DNA of 64,000 nt from Alcanivorax sp. REN37. Lineage in GTDB: Bacteria > Pseudomonadota > Gammaproteobacteria > Pseudomonadales > Alcanivoracaceae. This document shows positions 1 to 11,179 of this stretch, piece by piece. The position numbers and the translations under genes were made by a program. The stretch lies in NCBI RefSeq assembly GCF_041102775.1, contig NZ_JBGCUO010000001.1, forward strand, positions 62,001 to 126,000. The letters are read 5' to 3'. The notes beneath the pieces were generated by a model. The model did no database searches, had not been told where the DNA came from, and saw only the letters and a list, made by a program, of their open reading frames with translations. How positions within the stretch are numbered: the stretch's first letter is position 1; each line of letters starts with the position of its first letter.

Positions 1-497
1 GGCTGGCGCGTGAAGTCGGCGTCTCGGAAGCGGCGCTGTACCGGCATTTTCCCAGCAAGGCGAAGATGTTCGAAGGGCTGATTCAGTTCGTCGAAGAAAC
101 CATCTTCAGCCGCGTTAACCGCATCACCCAAGACGTGCCGGACACGCTGGCGCAAGTGGAACAAGTGCTAGCACTGATGCTGACCTTTACCGAGCGCAAC
201 CCAGGCATCACCCGGCTGCTAACCGGCGATGCGCTGGCCGGCGAACACGAACGCCTGCGTCAACGGGTGCAGCAGTTCTTCGACCGCTTGGAAAGCCAGC
301 TCAAGCAGATCCTGCGCGATGCAGAGTTCCGTGAAGGGCTGCGTACCGCGGCCACGCCGACGGTGACCGCCAACCTGCTGATGGCGGTGATGGAAGGCCG
401 GGTAGCGCAGTTCGTGCGCTCGGGCTTCCGGCAATTGCCGACCCAAGGCTGGAACGAACAATGGCCGCTGCTGGCTGCCAGCGTGTTCCGAGACTGA
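1..497 (+). CDS. slmA: Nucleoid occlusion factor SlmA, 5'-truncated by window edge
   Basis: TetR-family DNA-binding protein that, in the SlmA family, binds sites over the nucleoid and blocks FtsZ ring assembly there. The reading frame is open from base 3, and about 164 C-terminal residues are visible of a family length near 200. The recognition part of the helix-turn-helix is present at the start (GVSEAALYRHFPSKAKMF), followed by the all-helical dimerisation domain. The true start lies outside the window. A hairpin terminator follows the stop directly. The position upstream of pyrE/rph on the other strand matches pseudomonad gene order. Identification rests on the HTH and the ligand-domain sequence; an ordinary TetR regulator is less likely. 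Confidence 0.85.
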   Translation, partial: LAREVGVSEAALYRHFPSKAKMFEGLIQFVEETIFSRVNRITQDVPDTLAQVEQVLALMLTFTERNPGITRLLTGDALAGEHERLRQRVQQFFDRLESQLKQILRDAEFREGLRTAATPTVTANLLMAVMEGRVAQFVRSGFRQLPTQGWNEQWPLLAASVFRD

Positions 498-504
498 TAC
501 AAAA

Positions 505-524
505 AACGCCCCTTCCGGGGCGTT
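505..524. terminator. Bidirectional terminator between slmA and DUF4124 gene
   Basis: An 8-bp perfect stem (AACGCCCC / GGGGCGTT) with loop TTCC has an A-run before it and a T-run after it, so it can act on both strands. It sits 7 bases after the slmA stop and just before the stop of the convergent minus-strand gene. Confidence 0.9.
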
Positions 525-526
525 TT

Positions 527-1156
527 TCATGGCGTCTCCACCAGCACCTGCAGCCGCTCGATGATCGGCTGATATTCCCGCCGCACTTTCTCGATGTCCG
601 CTTCATGCTGCTCGATATCGCGCTCCAGCTCGCCAATCTGGCGGCTGTAACGGTCGATTACTTTGGTGGTGGCGTCCGGCACCGCTTGGCCGCGCCGCTC
701 CATCTGCGCTGCCCGGGCGGTTTCCTGATCGAGCCGGCCCCGGGTCTGGTTGATGGTGTTACGCGCGTAGTCGATGCTCAGCTGCAGCGCGGTGATCTGA
801 CGATCGCGGGCCCGTTCGGCGTCGTCCGGCAGCGCATACAGCCGGCGCAGCTCGGCATCGCGCCGGGTCTGCTCCAACCGCGCCTCGGCCACCGCCTCCG
901 CTGCTTCCCGCTCTGCCAACTCGGCCGCGGTGGGTGCCGGCGGCACGGTGCGGATCACTACCCCTTGGCGGCTAACGATCTGGTAACCGAAACGTGCCGC
1001 CTCCGGACTCGGGCGCGGGCTCATCACCCGGCGCCCTTGATCATCGGTATAGCGGTACATGGCCCCCGGCGGCACCGGAGCCGGCGCCGGTGGGGCTGCC
1101 ATGCCCAACGATGTCCACAGCAGCAACACTGCTGCCATCCCCCCACGCATGGTCAT
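527..1156 (-). CDS. DUF4124 domain-containing periplasmic coiled-coil protein
   Basis: A 209-residue protein of unknown function. It begins with a likely signal peptide (about residues 1-21, hydrophobic core AAVLLLWTSLG, cleavage after MAA). A short proline-rich linker leads to a DUF4124-like segment (about 32-70, MYRYTDDQGRRV), which in the family is found in exported proteins. The rest (about 78-205) is a long charged alpha-helical region rich in A, E, R and Q, very likely a coiled coil. It lies 26 bases upstream of nothing transcribed with it: pyrE reads in the same direction and ends 26 bases before this gene starts, so the two may be cotranscribed. No enzymatic motif is visible. Confidence 0.7.
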   Translation of the reverse strand: MTMRGGMAAVLLLWTSLGMAAPPAPAPVPPGAMYRYTDDQGRRVMSPRPSPEAARFGYQIVSRQGVVIRTVPPAPTAAELAEREAAEAVAEARLEQTRRDAELRRLYALPDDAERARDRQITALQLSIDYARNTINQTRGRLDQETARAAQMERRGQAVPDATTKVIDRYSRQIGELERDIEQHEADIEKVRREYQPIIERLQVLVETP

Positions 1157-1182
1157 GTTGCTGTCGTCCTTCCCGAGCCCTG

Positions 1183-1821
1183 TCAGACGCCGTATTGCTG
1201 CCGGTAGGCCTGCATCGCTGCGGTTTCCTCGGCATGGCCGTTGGCGGACAGGTAATCAATGATGTCGGCCATGCGCACGATACTGCAGACCTGCACCCCG
1301 AGACTGTGCTCCACGTCCTGAATCGCCGAGCGCTGACCCTGGCCCTTTTCTTGGCGGTCGAGCGCCACTACCACCCCGGCCATGGTGGCATCGCTGTGCT
1401 TGAACAGCTCCGCCACTTCTCGGATCGCGGTGCCGGCAGTGATCACATCGTCGATCACCAGCGCGCGGCCTTGCAGCGGTGCACCGACCAAAGTGCCACC
1501 TTCGCCGTGGTCCTTGGCTTCCTTGCGGTTGAACGCCCAGGGCACATCGCGGCCATGGTCCTGTGCCAGCGCAATGGACACCGCTGCCACCAGCGGGATG
1601 CCCTTGTACGCCGGGCCGAACAGCATGTCGAACTCAAGGCCGGAAGCAACGATGGCGGCGGCATAGAAACGGCCCAGATCCGCCAGCGCTTGGCCGGTAT
1701 GGAAGGTGCCGGCATTAAAAAAGTACGGACTGACGCGGCCAGATTTGAGCGTGAACTCACCGAACTTCAGCGCCTGGCGCTGCAGCGCCACATCGAGAAA
1801 TTGCTGCTGGTATGCGTGCAT
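1183..1821 (-). CDS. pyrE: Orotate phosphoribosyltransferase
   Basis: Converts orotate and PRPP to orotidine 5'-monophosphate in pyrimidine synthesis. It has 212 residues, typical of the gammaproteobacterial family. The PRPP-binding motif is at about residues 121-134 ([14 protein letters not shown]), and the mobile catalytic loop contains the conserved basic segment [13 protein letters not shown] at about 97-109. The start ATG is preceded by GGAGC. It follows rph by 9 bases in the same direction, so the two are probably one transcription unit, as in many proteobacteria. Confidence 0.95.
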   Translation of the reverse strand: MHAYQQQFLDVALQRQALKFGEFTLKSGRVSPYFFNAGTFHTGQALADLGRFYAAAIVASGLEFDMLFGPAYKGIPLVAAVSIALAQDHGRDVPWAFNRKEAKDHGEGGTLVGAPLQGRALVIDDVITAGTAIREVAELFKHSDATMAGVVVALDRQEKGQGQRSAIQDVEHSLGVQVCSIVRMADIIDYLSANGHAEETAAMQAYRQQYGV

Positions 1822-1830
1822 GAGCGCTCC

Positions 1831-2547
1831 TTACCAGCCCAGCGCCAGCTGCTGCTGGCGGATGATGTCGCGGATGCCATCGTTGGCCAGGGCCAGCATC
1901 GCTTGCTGCTGCTCGAAGGTGAACGGCTCGGATTCCGCCGTGCCTTGGATTTCCACGAAACCGCCGTGCTGGGTCATCACCACGTTCATGTCGGTGTCGG
2001 CACTGGAGTCTTCGTCGTAATCCAGATCCAGCACCGGTACGCCTTTGACGACACCGACCGACACTGCGGCCACCAGACCCAGTAGCGGGTCTTCTTTCAC
2101 CTTGCGCGCGTTGAGCAGGAAGGTGAGGGCATCAACCATCGCCACGCAGGCGCCAGTGATGGACGCAGTGCGGGTGCCGCCATCGGCCTGCAGCACATCA
2201 CAGTCAATCAGGATGGTGTTCTCGCCAAGCTTTTTCGCGTCCACCGCGGCACGCAGTGAACGGCCGATCAGGCGCTGGATTTCCAACGTGCGGCCGCCTT
2301 GCTTGCCGCGCGCCGCTTCGCGCTGATTACGGGTATGGGTGGACCGCGGCAACATGCCGTACTCCGCAGTAATCCAGCCCTTGCCCTGGCCTTTCATAAA
2401 GCGCGGCACCCCGTCTTCGACGGAGGCGGTGCACAGCACCTTGGTGTTGCCGAATTCTACCAACACACTGCCTTCGGCGTGCATGGTGTATTGACGGGTG
2501 ATTCGGATATCGCGCAATTGCGCCGGGGCACGGCCGGAGGGACGCAT
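1831..2547 (-). CDS. rph: Ribonuclease PH
   Basis: A phosphorolytic 3'-to-5' exoribonuclease that trims tRNA 3' ends. The chosen ATG gives 238 residues, the usual family length, starting [14 protein letters not shown] as homologues do; the open frame upstream is not conserved coding sequence. Conserved features include the phosphate-binding region around [19 protein letters not shown] (about 79-97) and the [18 protein letters not shown] segment (about 115-132). It lies directly upstream of pyrE and is divergent from yicC across about 130 bases that must hold both promoters. Confidence 0.95.
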   Translation of the reverse strand: MRPSGRAPAQLRDIRITRQYTMHAEGSVLVEFGNTKVLCTASVEDGVPRFMKGQGKGWITAEYGMLPRSTHTRNQREAARGKQGGRTLEIQRLIGRSLRAAVDAKKLGENTILIDCDVLQADGGTRTASITGACVAMVDALTFLLNARKVKEDPLLGLVAAVSVGVVKGVPVLDLDYDEDSSADTDMNVVMTQHGGFVEIQGTAESEPFTFEQQQAMLALANDGIRDIIRQQQLALGW

Positions 2548-2679
2548 GCTGGCTCCTGTGTCCTGATTCAAGAAAGGGAAGGGCGCAAGTCTAGCACAGC
2601 ACCACCGGGGCGGCGCTGGCTCGCGGCTGGCCGGGGCAGCCGGTAGACTCAGGCACTTTGCCAGCCACCGGAGCCGCCC

Positions 2680-3543
2680 ATGATCCAGAGCATGACCGCC
2701 TTTGCCCGCCGTGATGCACACCATGACCACACCACCCTGGTCTGGGAGATCCGCTCGGTGAACCACCGCTACCTAGAGCTGACGCCACGCCTGCCGGACG
2801 CCTTCCGCGAACTGGAAGGCCCGCTGCGTGAACGCTGCCGGGTGCACCTGAACCGCGGCAAAGTCGAAATCGGCCTGCGCTACCAGCAGCAGAGCGCCAG
2901 CAACCAGCTGCACATCGACACCGCGCTGGTGGCACAGCTTGGCGACGCGCTGGACCAGATCGGTGCGGTGCTCGGCCCCACCGCTGCCATTAACCCGGCG
3001 GACATCCTGCGCTACCCCGGCGTGCTGCAAACCCCGGAGCAGGACTTCAGCAGCCTGGTGCCGGCGGCGCTGGCACTGCTGGATGCCACCTTGGCCGAAC
3101 TGGTCGAGCAACGTGCTCGCGAAGGCGCGGTGCTGGCCCAGCTACTGGAAGACCGTTTGGTGGGCGTGACCGAACAAGTGGCCCGCACTCGGGCGGCGCT
3201 GCCGCGCATCCAGGAAGCGCTGCGCCAACGACTGCAGCGGCGGGTAGAAGAAGTCGTGGCACAGCCGGACCAAGATCGTCTGGAGCAGGAACTGGTATTG
3301 CTGGCGCAGAAAATGGATGTGGCCGAGGAGCTCGACCGGCTGGAAGCCCACGTGGCAGAAGTGCGCCGCACGTTGAAGCAGGGCGGTCACGTTGGCCGGC
3401 GGCTGGACTTCCTGATGCAGGAGCTGAACCGGGAGGCCAACACGCTGGCCTCCAAGTCCATTGATACCGACACCACCCAAGCGGCGGTGGAATTGAAAGT
3501 GCTGATCGAGCAGATGCGTGAGCAAGTCCAGAACATCGAGTGA
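2680..3543 (+). CDS. yicC: YicC/YloC family endoribonuclease
   Basis: A 287-residue protein. The N-terminal YicC-like domain begins [12 protein letters not shown], and the C-terminal DUF1732 domain ends in the conserved stretch [21 protein letters not shown]. Family members have been reported as endoribonucleases acting on RNA such as the small RNA RyhB in Escherichia coli; that role is transferred here, not shown. It is divergent from rph. In related genomes gmk follows closely, but here gmk lies 3 kb away behind three inserted genes. Confidence 0.9.
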   Translation: MIQSMTAFARRDAHHDHTTLVWEIRSVNHRYLELTPRLPDAFRELEGPLRERCRVHLNRGKVEIGLRYQQQSASNQLHIDTALVAQLGDALDQIGAVLGPTAAINPADILRYPGVLQTPEQDFSSLVPAALALLDATLAELVEQRAREGAVLAQLLEDRLVGVTEQVARTRAALPRIQEALRQRLQRRVEEVVAQPDQDRLEQELVLLAQKMDVAEELDRLEAHVAEVRRTLKQGGHVGRRLDFLMQELNREANTLASKSIDTDTTQAAVELKVLIEQMREQVQNIE

Positions 3544-3561
3544 CCGCGCTACAGCGCTGGA

Positions 3562-4341
3562 TCAGGCGGCGAGGCGCTCGACCCGTACCCCGTTTTGGTG
3601 AGTGCCAACGCCGCGCCATTCCAGCGGCTGGCAGTGCATCACCAACGACAGCGGTTCATCGGCGCCAGGCGGCTGAATCACTAACTCCAACAGATCGCCC
3701 CACAGCCGCGTCCGTTGCAGCGGCACCGGCTGCTCGTCGATCCACAGTTCACCGGACACTTCCTGATAGTGCTGGGTCAGCGCCAGCCGGTACTGGCGGC
3801 CGTCGTCATCACGCCACTGCCAGTCGCCGGCCACCTGCGCCGGCACCACCCACAAAAACAGCGCCGAGCCACGCACCTTCACCTTACGGTCGGGGCGCCA
3901 GTCGCCCATGTCGAACGCGTGGGAAACGATGCGTGCGCCGGGCTGCAACTCGGTCAGCAACCGCGGGCGCAAGCTCAGGTTGACGCCATGCAGCAAATAC
4001 ATGGACACCACCGTGGCCGGGGCAAAATCGAATTCGAACAGGTCACCTTCGAGGAAGCACACTTGGTGCTCGACGCCCATCTGTACCGCGTAGGCGTTGG
4101 CCATGGTGACGCGGTTGCGGTCGATTTCCACGCCCACCGCTTGGGCGCCAAAACGGTGGGCGGCGGCCACCACGATGCGGCCATCACCGGAACCGAGATC
4201 GAACAGCACGTCTTCGTGGTCGACGCCGGCGAGATCGAGCATGGCGTCAACAATACGCTCGTCGGTGGGCACAAACGGCACGTCCAAATGCATGCCGAGC
4301 ATGTCGCAAGGGTCGGTATTGATCCATGAATCGCTGAGCAA
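3562..4341 (-). CDS. Class I SAM-dependent methyltransferase
   Basis: A small methyltransferase-like protein with motif I DLGSGDGRI and a following acidic residue in VGVEIDRNRV, both expected for S-adenosylmethionine binding. The substrate is unknown. I prefer a TTG start at 4341: it lies 6 bases after a good ribosome site (CAGGAG) and gives 259 residues. The first ATG (4302, 246 residues) has no recognisable ribosome site. The C-terminal half (WQWRDDDGRQYRLAL onward) looks like a beta-rich extension seen in uncharacterised family members. It is convergent with yicC (18 bases apart) and divergent from the AraC-type gene. Confidence 0.7.
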   Translation of the reverse strand: MLSDSWINTDPCDMLGMHLDVPFVPTDERIVDAMLDLAGVDHEDVLFDLGSGDGRIVVAAAHRFGAQAVGVEIDRNRVTMANAYAVQMGVEHQVCFLEGDLFEFDFAPATVVSMYLLHGVNLSLRPRLLTELQPGARIVSHAFDMGDWRPDRKVKVRGSALFLWVVPAQVAGDWQWRDDDGRQYRLALTQHYQEVSGELWIDEQPVPLQRTRLWGDLLELVIQPPGADEPLSLVMHCQPLEWRGVGTHQNGVRVERLAA

Positions 4342-4523
4342 GAAGCACTCCTGTTTGCAGATGATCGGCCTGGAAGGGTACCCGATCCGGGCGCTGGCCA
4401 CGAATTGACCCGCCGTGTAAAGCCGGTCAGTGACGGCTTGTACGCCAGCGGGCATGCTGATTCCGGGTGCCTGGTGCACCCGGTTGCCGCTGTCTGTTGC
4501 CACCGTCCGGGGACTGCTCTGCC

Positions 4524-5552
4524 ATGACCGATGCTGCCCAATCGGCGGGTTTTCCCGCCACCTACTCGCGCCTGCTGGCCAATGAGCTGCAACTGACGGG
4601 CGATACCTTGCCGGCGCTGTTAGCCGGTACTGCGCTGACCCCGGACGATCTGCTGTCGCTGTCTCACACGGTGTCGGCAGCGGACCAGTACCGGCTGATC
4701 CGCAATGCGCTGGCGTTCGAGCGCCAGCCGGCGTTGGGGCTTTGGATTGGCTGCCGCATGCCGTTGTCAGCCCATGGCGCCATCGGCATGGCGCTGGCCA
4801 CGGCGCCGACGCCATTGGAGGCATTCCGGGTGATGGCCCGTTTCGGCCAATTGCGCGTGCCGGTACTCACCACCCACGTCAGCGAAGGCGACCACTGGGT
4901 GACGCTGGAGGTCCACAGCCAACTGCCGATGGACGCCGTCGGGCGGTTCCTGATCGAGGTGCTCCTAGCCTCGGCACTCACCTTCATCGGCGAACGTGGC
5001 ACGCCGCAGCTGTCGCTGGCGTTCTCGCCACCCGACCACGCCGACGCTTACCGCGCCCTGCTCGGGATCACGCCGCGTTTCGGCCAGCCGACGCATCAAC
5101 TGCGCATTCAGCGCAGCGCCTTGCTGCACCCCAACCCGCTTCACGACCCGCTGCTGCACCCGCACGCGCTCGCGCTGTGTGAGCAGTTACAAACCCCGCA
5201 GCAGCCGTTCAGTCAGTGGCAAACCCGCGTTACCGCCTTGCTGCGCCAACACCCTGGCCGGCTCTGGCCGCTGGAAGACATTGCCCGCGCCCTGCATGTG
5301 GCGCCGCGTACCCTGACCCGCCACTTGCACCGGGAGGGACATCGCTACCAGCAACTCCGCGACCAGGAACTGCAACGCCAAGCCCGCCAACTGCTGCGGC
5401 AATCGGATCATACCGTGACGTCGGTGGCGCTGATGCTCGGCTACCAAGATGTGGCGTCATTCCGGCGCGCGTTCCAGCGCTGGACCGGTGAGGCACCGGG
5501 GCCGTGGCGGCGCCAGCACGAGCGCGATTGGCCGGAAAAGTCCCCCGACTGA
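4524..5552 (+). CDS. AraC family transcriptional regulator (OruR/ArgR-like architecture)
   Basis: A 342-residue regulator. The N-terminal region (about 20-205) resembles the arabinose-binding-like domain PF12625 found in regulators of lipid and amine catabolism. The C-terminal about 95 residues form the double helix-turn-helix of the AraC family, including LHVAPRTLTRHLHREGHRYQQ and the second HTH signature LMLGYQDVASFRRAFQRWTG. The ATG at 4524 was chosen because the protein aligns from MTDAAQSAGF and the longer frame is non-conserved. The MpaB-like oxygenase gene follows 70 bases downstream on the same strand and is the obvious candidate target or partner, but this is inference from position only. 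Confidence 0.85.
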   Translation: MTDAAQSAGFPATYSRLLANELQLTGDTLPALLAGTALTPDDLLSLSHTVSAADQYRLIRNALAFERQPALGLWIGCRMPLSAHGAIGMALATAPTPLEAFRVMARFGQLRVPVLTTHVSEGDHWVTLEVHSQLPMDAVGRFLIEVLLASALTFIGERGTPQLSLAFSPPDHADAYRALLGITPRFGQPTHQLRIQRSALLHPNPLHDPLLHPHALALCEQLQTPQQPFSQWQTRVTALLRQHPGRLWPLEDIARALHVAPRTLTRHLHREGHRYQQLRDQELQRQARQLLRQSDHTVTSVALMLGYQDVASFRRAFQRWTGEAPGPWRRQHERDWPEKSPD

Positions 5553-5622
5553 CGGCTTGCGCACTCCCGCCCAAGGATGACAGCCCGCAGCATCAAGGCT
5601 CCGTGACCCGCAGGAGATCACC

Positions 5623-7246
<1,624 letters not shown>

Positions 7247-7310
7247 CGCCGGCCCGGTGCCCGGCTTTGTTGCCCTGGCACACCCGATTTGAGCGTCTCT
7301 TGAGGTAGCC

Positions 7311-7574
7311 ATGGCCCGCGTCACTGTTGAAGATTGCCTGGAAAAACTGGACAACCGTTTTGAGCTGGTGCTGGTTGCCAGCAAGCGCGCCCGCCAACTG
7401 CAAACCGGTGGCAAGGAGCCGCGCGTGGCATGGGACAACGACAAGCCCGCAGTGGTCGCGCTGCGCGAAATCGCTGAAGGCTATGTCACCCGTGACTCGG
7501 TAGAAGCCGAACTGGCTGACCACAGCGGCGAGCTTGATGAGCTGGCGCTGCTGACCAGTTCCTTCGGCGAATAA
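7311..7574 (+). CDS. rpoZ: DNA-directed RNA polymerase omega subunit
   Basis: An 87-residue omega subunit that aids RNA polymerase assembly and forms part of the ppGpp site in gammaproteobacteria. The family opening [23 protein letters not shown] appears in full, and the conserved [15 protein letters not shown] segment follows at about 43-57. It lies between gmk and spoT. The link is functional as well as positional, since omega helps bind the alarmone controlled by SpoT. Confidence 0.96.
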   Translation: MARVTVEDCLEKLDNRFELVLVASKRARQLQTGGKEPRVAWDNDKPAVVALREIAEGYVTRDSVEAELADHSGELDELALLTSSFGE

Positions 7575-7612
7575 TCCCGCACCGCAAAACCTTCCAGCTT
7601 TTCAAGCACTCA

Positions 7613-7641
7613 CGGCGTTTTCACCCGGAAAGCGCCGTGGA
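7613..7641. other. Hairpin in the rpoZ-spoT intergenic region
   Basis: CACGGCG and CGCCGTG, extended inward by TTTC/GAAA with one U-G wobble, form a stem of about 12 pairs with loop ACCCG. There is no T-run after it on either strand, so it is not a standard intrinsic terminator. It could be a leader structure for spoT; function unknown. Confidence 0.45.
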
Positions 7642-7721
7642 CAAGCCCCGGCTTCGTAATTAGTCTTAGGTGATGCGCTGATCCTTTCGCCACACCCATT
7701 CCGAAGCTGATAGGCCTGCTT

Positions 7722-9839
7722 TTGTCCACCATTCAGAACCTGGTCAAACGTCTTAACAGCTACTTGAGCGATGACCAGATCGCCCAGGTGGTGCGCGCCT
7801 ACGAGTTCGCCGAGCGAGCCCATGAGGGCCAGTACCGGCGCAGTGGCGATCCCTACATCACTCACCCATTGGCGGTGGCCAACATTCTCACCGACATGCA
7901 CATGGACCATCAGAGCCTGATGGCCGCCATGCTGCACGATGTGATCGAAGACACCGGCGTCAGCAAGGAAGTGCTGGCTGAGAAGTTCTCTCCGGATGTA
8001 GCCGAGCTGGTGGACGGCGTGTCCAAGATTGCCCAGATCAAGTTCGAGTCGAAAGCCGAACAGCAGGCCGAGAACCTGCGCAAAATGATGCTGGCCATGA
8101 CACGCGACATCCGCGTGATCTTGGTGAAGTTGGCCGACCGCCTGCACAACATGCGCACGCTGCACTCGATGCCGCCGGAAAAGCGCAAACGCATTGCCTA
8201 CGAAACCTTGGAAATCTACGCCCCGATCGCCAACCGGCTCGGCATGTACAACATGCGGGTGGAGTACGAAGATCTGGGCTTCAACGCCATCTACCCGATG
8301 CGCGCCAACCTGATCTCCAAGGCGGTGCGCTCGGCGCGCGGCCACCGCAAGGAAATCCTCTCGACGCTGAAGAACAACATCGAGAATTGCCTGCAGGACG
8401 AGGGCATCGACGCCCGCATCCTCGGCCGCGAAAAGCACCTGTACAGCATCTACAACAAAATGAAGGAGCAACATAAGTCTTTCAACGAAATCATGGATGT
8501 GTACGGTTTCCGCATCGTGGTGGACCGGGTCGATACCTGCTACCGGGTGCTCGGCGCGGTGCACAACTACTTCACCCCGATCCCGGGGCGGTTCAAGGAT
8601 TACATCGCCATTCCCAAGGCCAACGGCTACCAGAGCCTGCACACCACCTTGAAGGCGCGCAGCGGCATTCCGCTGGAAATCCAGATCCGCACCGAAGAAA
8701 TGGAAGCGATGGCCAACAACGGCATCGCCGCCCACTGGCTCTACAAAGAAGACACCTCTGGCGGCGCCACGCCCACCCACACCCGCGCCCAAGCGTGGAT
8801 GAGCCGACTGCTGGAGATGCAGCAAAAAGCCGGCAACTCGATGGAGTTCATCGAGAACGTGAAGGTGGACCTGTTCCCGGACGAGGCCTACATCTTCACC
8901 CCCAAGGGCGAAATCAAGGAGCTGCCGATCGGCGCCACGCCGGTGGACTTTGCCTACGCGGTGCACACCAAGATCGGCAACACCTGCGTGGCGGCGCGCA
9001 TCGATGGCAAGCTCGCGGCGCTGTCGACGCCACTGGAGTCGGGTCAGACGGTGCGCATCATTACCGCGCCCAATGCCACCCCGAATCCTTCCTGGCTGAA
9101 CTTCGTCGTCACCGCCAAAGCGCGCACCAACATCCGCCACTTCCTCAAACACCAACGCCGCGAAGATTCGATTCAGCTCGGCGAACGGCTGCTGGAAAAG
9201 TCCCTCACCAGCTACGGCATCACCATGAACGAATTGCCGATCGAGCGCGTGATCAGCGAGCTGAGCGCCAACGGCTACGGCTCTCTTGATGACCTGCTGG
9301 AAGACATCGGCCTCGGCAACCGGCTGGCGCCGCTGGTGGCGCGCAAGCTATTCGGCCCGCGTGATGACACCCGCAGCGACGCCGACGACCGCCGGCCGCT
9401 GGCGATTCGCGGCACCGAGGGCCTGATGGTGAGCTACGCTAAATGTTGCTGCCCGCTGCCTGGCGACGCGGTGATCGGCCACCTCAGCGCTGGCCGCGGC
9501 ATCGTGGTGCACCGCGACACCTGCAACAACCTGCTGGCAGAGATGCGCAACAGCCCGGAAAAATGCATCGCGCTGTACTGGGATCGCGCGGTGGACCAAG
9601 AATTCAGCGCCGCCATCCGCATCGAGATGCTCAACAAGAAGGGCATTCTTGCCACCCTTGCCAACACCTTCAGCGAGATGGGCTCAAACATCGATACGCT
9701 GACCATGCAGGACCGCGACGCCGGCACCACCGTCATCAACGCCACCGTCACGGTGCGCGACCGCATCCATCTGGCGCGGGTAATTAAACGCTTGCGCAAA
9801 CTGGAAAACGTCTACCGAATCAGCCGCGTCAACGCGTGA
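7722..9839 (+). CDS. spoT: Bifunctional (p)ppGpp synthetase/hydrolase SpoT
   Basis: Makes and degrades (p)ppGpp in the stringent response. It has 705 residues in the usual order: an HD hydrolase domain (HPLAVAN and LHDVIEDT), a RelA/SpoT synthetase domain, a TGS domain ([20 protein letters not shown]), a cysteine-rich conserved region ([11 protein letters not shown]) and a C-terminal ACT domain. The synthetase loop reads GRFKDYIA, the RxKD form associated with bifunctional enzymes, not the acidic form of RelA. The start is TTG: no upstream ATG fits, and the N-terminus [15 protein letters not shown] aligns with SpoT proteins. The ribosome site is weak. Confidence 0.95.
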   Translation: MSTIQNLVKRLNSYLSDDQIAQVVRAYEFAERAHEGQYRRSGDPYITHPLAVANILTDMHMDHQSLMAAMLHDVIEDTGVSKEVLAEKFSPDVAELVDGVSKIAQIKFESKAEQQAENLRKMMLAMTRDIRVILVKLADRLHNMRTLHSMPPEKRKRIAYETLEIYAPIANRLGMYNMRVEYEDLGFNAIYPMRANLISKAVRSARGHRKEILSTLKNNIENCLQDEGIDARILGREKHLYSIYNKMKEQHKSFNEIMDVYGFRIVVDRVDTCYRVLGAVHNYFTPIPGRFKDYIAIPKANGYQSLHTTLKARSGIPLEIQIRTEEMEAMANNGIAAHWLYKEDTSGGATPTHTRAQAWMSRLLEMQQKAGNSMEFIENVKVDLFPDEAYIFTPKGEIKELPIGATPVDFAYAVHTKIGNTCVAARIDGKLAALSTPLESGQTVRIITAPNATPNPSWLNFVVTAKARTNIRHFLKHQRREDSIQLGERLLEKSLTSYGITMNELPIERVISELSANGYGSLDDLLEDIGLGNRLAPLVARKLFGPRDDTRSDADDRRPLAIRGTEGLMVSYAKCCCPLPGDAVIGHLSAGRGIVVHRDTCNNLLAEMRNSPEKCIALYWDRAVDQEFSAAIRIEMLNKKGILATLANTFSEMGSNIDTLTMQDRDAGTTVINATVTVRDRIHLARVIKRLRKLENVYRISRVNA

Positions 9840-9862
9840 CCGGCACCCGACAGGACCCGCCC

Positions 9863-10249
9863 ATGAGCAACCGTTCGATCATCCAGACAGACCAAGCGCC
9901 AGCCGCCATCGGCACCTACTCGCAGGCCATCAAGGTCGGTGACACCGTTTATCTGAGCGGCCAGATTCCGCTCGACCCCGCCACTATGGACATGGTCGAC
10001 GGCGGCATCGAGGCCCAGGTCCGGCGCGTGTTCGAAAACTTGGGGGCGGTCTGCGACGCCGCCGGCGGCTCACTGCAGCAACTGGTGAAGCTGAACATCT
10101 TCCTCACCGACCTCGGCGACTTCGCCACCGTCAACACCATCATGGCGCAGTACTTCGAAGCCCCTTACCCGGCCCGAGCGGCGGTGGGCGTGGCATCACT
10201 GCCGCGCGGCGCGGCAGTGGAAATGGACGGCGTGCTGGTGCTCAACTGA
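9863..10249 (+). CDS. ridA: RidA family reactive intermediate deaminase
   Basis: Hydrolyses reactive enamine/imine intermediates such as 2-aminoacrylate. The chosen ATG gives 128 residues, standard length, starting [20 protein letters not shown]. Family motifs are [10 protein letters not shown], the [11 protein letters not shown] strand-helix, and the C-terminal [20 protein letters not shown], which carries the conserved substrate-binding arginine. It lies 23 bases after spoT, as in pseudomonads, and overlaps the convergent epimerase-like gene by 8 bases at the 3' end. Confidence 0.93.
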   Translation: MSNRSIIQTDQAPAAIGTYSQAIKVGDTVYLSGQIPLDPATMDMVDGGIEAQVRRVFENLGAVCDAAGGSLQQLVKLNIFLTDLGDFATVNTIMAQYFEAPYPARAAVGVASLPRGAAVEMDGVLVLN

Positions 10250-11084
10250 GTTCGCCGTTGCGAAACCGCTCCAACACCGGCCGGTAGCCGGCACGGTAAT
10301 CCGGATAACACCAAGCCACTGGCCGCACCGCCAGGTAGCGGCTGCGCAGTCGCTTGCCGGCGGGTGCTGCGGCCGGCGGCAGGGTGAGCCCTAACTCGCT
10401 CGCCAACCAGTGCAGCACCTCATGGTTGGATACCGGCTGCGGATCGGTACCGATCACCACTGGCGGTAACGCCTGCCCGGCCAAACGCGCTTCGCCCAAC
10501 GCCACCAGCAGCGCCGCCGCATCATCGCGATGGATACGGTGGCTCCAGACCGACGCCGGCAACGCAGCGCCATCAGCAGCCAACTGCTGCACCTGTCGCA
10601 ACAACCGCACACTGTCTGGCCCATACAGGCCGCTAAGTCGCACCGCCACCGCCGTGGTGCGTTGGAACACGGCGGTTTCCGCTTCCAACAACACGCGGCC
10701 ATTGAAGCCGTCCGGCGCCGGCGCGGTCAGCTCATCCACCTCGCCTTGGTCGGCGCCGTACACCGCGGTGCTGGACACGAACAGCGCCGGCGGCCGTTCG
10801 CCACGCACCGCCAATGCATCCAGCACTGCAATCGGCGCCCGGATATAGGCATCGCGGTAGGCCGCCTCGGTGCGCTCATCTGGCGCCATGACGATGTACA
10901 CCAGATCCACCGGCGCTGCCGGTAGCTGCACCGGCTCTTGACCGAGCTGCTGGGGAAACACTTCGACGCCGTCCGGCGCTTCCGCACGGCGCCGCAGCGC
11001 GCTCACCTGATGGCCACGTTCACACAGGCTGCGGGCCACCCGCTGGCCCAGATCACCCAGTCCACAAAGCAGAATATGTGCCAC
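10242..11084 (-). CDS. NAD(P)-binding epimerase-like protein (YeeZ type)
   Basis: A 280-residue single-domain Rossmann protein of the extended short-chain dehydrogenase group. The nucleotide-binding motif GLGDLG is at residues 8-13, and the family segment [18 protein letters not shown] is at about 101-118. I see no standard YxxxK catalytic pair, which is common in the YeeZ-like subgroup, so catalytic activity is uncertain. It is divergent from oxyR over about 95 bases and its 3' end overlaps ridA. Substrate unknown. Confidence 0.75.
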   Translation of the reverse strand: MAHILLCGLGDLGQRVARSLCERGHQVSALRRRAEAPDGVEVFPQQLGQEPVQLPAAPVDLVYIVMAPDERTEAAYRDAYIRAPIAVLDALAVRGERPPALFVSSTAVYGADQGEVDELTAPAPDGFNGRVLLEAETAVFQRTTAVAVRLSGLYGPDSVRLLRQVQQLAADGAALPASVWSHRIHRDDAAALLVALGEARLAGQALPPVVIGTDPQPVSNHEVLHWLASELGLTLPPAAAPAGKRLRSRYLAVRPVAWCYPDYRAGYRPVLERFRNGELS

Positions 11085-11179
11085 GGTTTTAGTCTCCTGC
11101 CGGCTTGACGAAGCAGTACCATACGCCTACTAATTGTCACCAATCCATAGTTAAAGATGATGGCTGACCAGGAGCCCCC

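Noticed and set aside
7602-9155. 517-codon open frame antisense to spoT
   Set aside because: It lies entirely opposite the spoT coding sequence, has histidine/valine-rich composition typical of reversed GC-rich genes, and shows no known motif.
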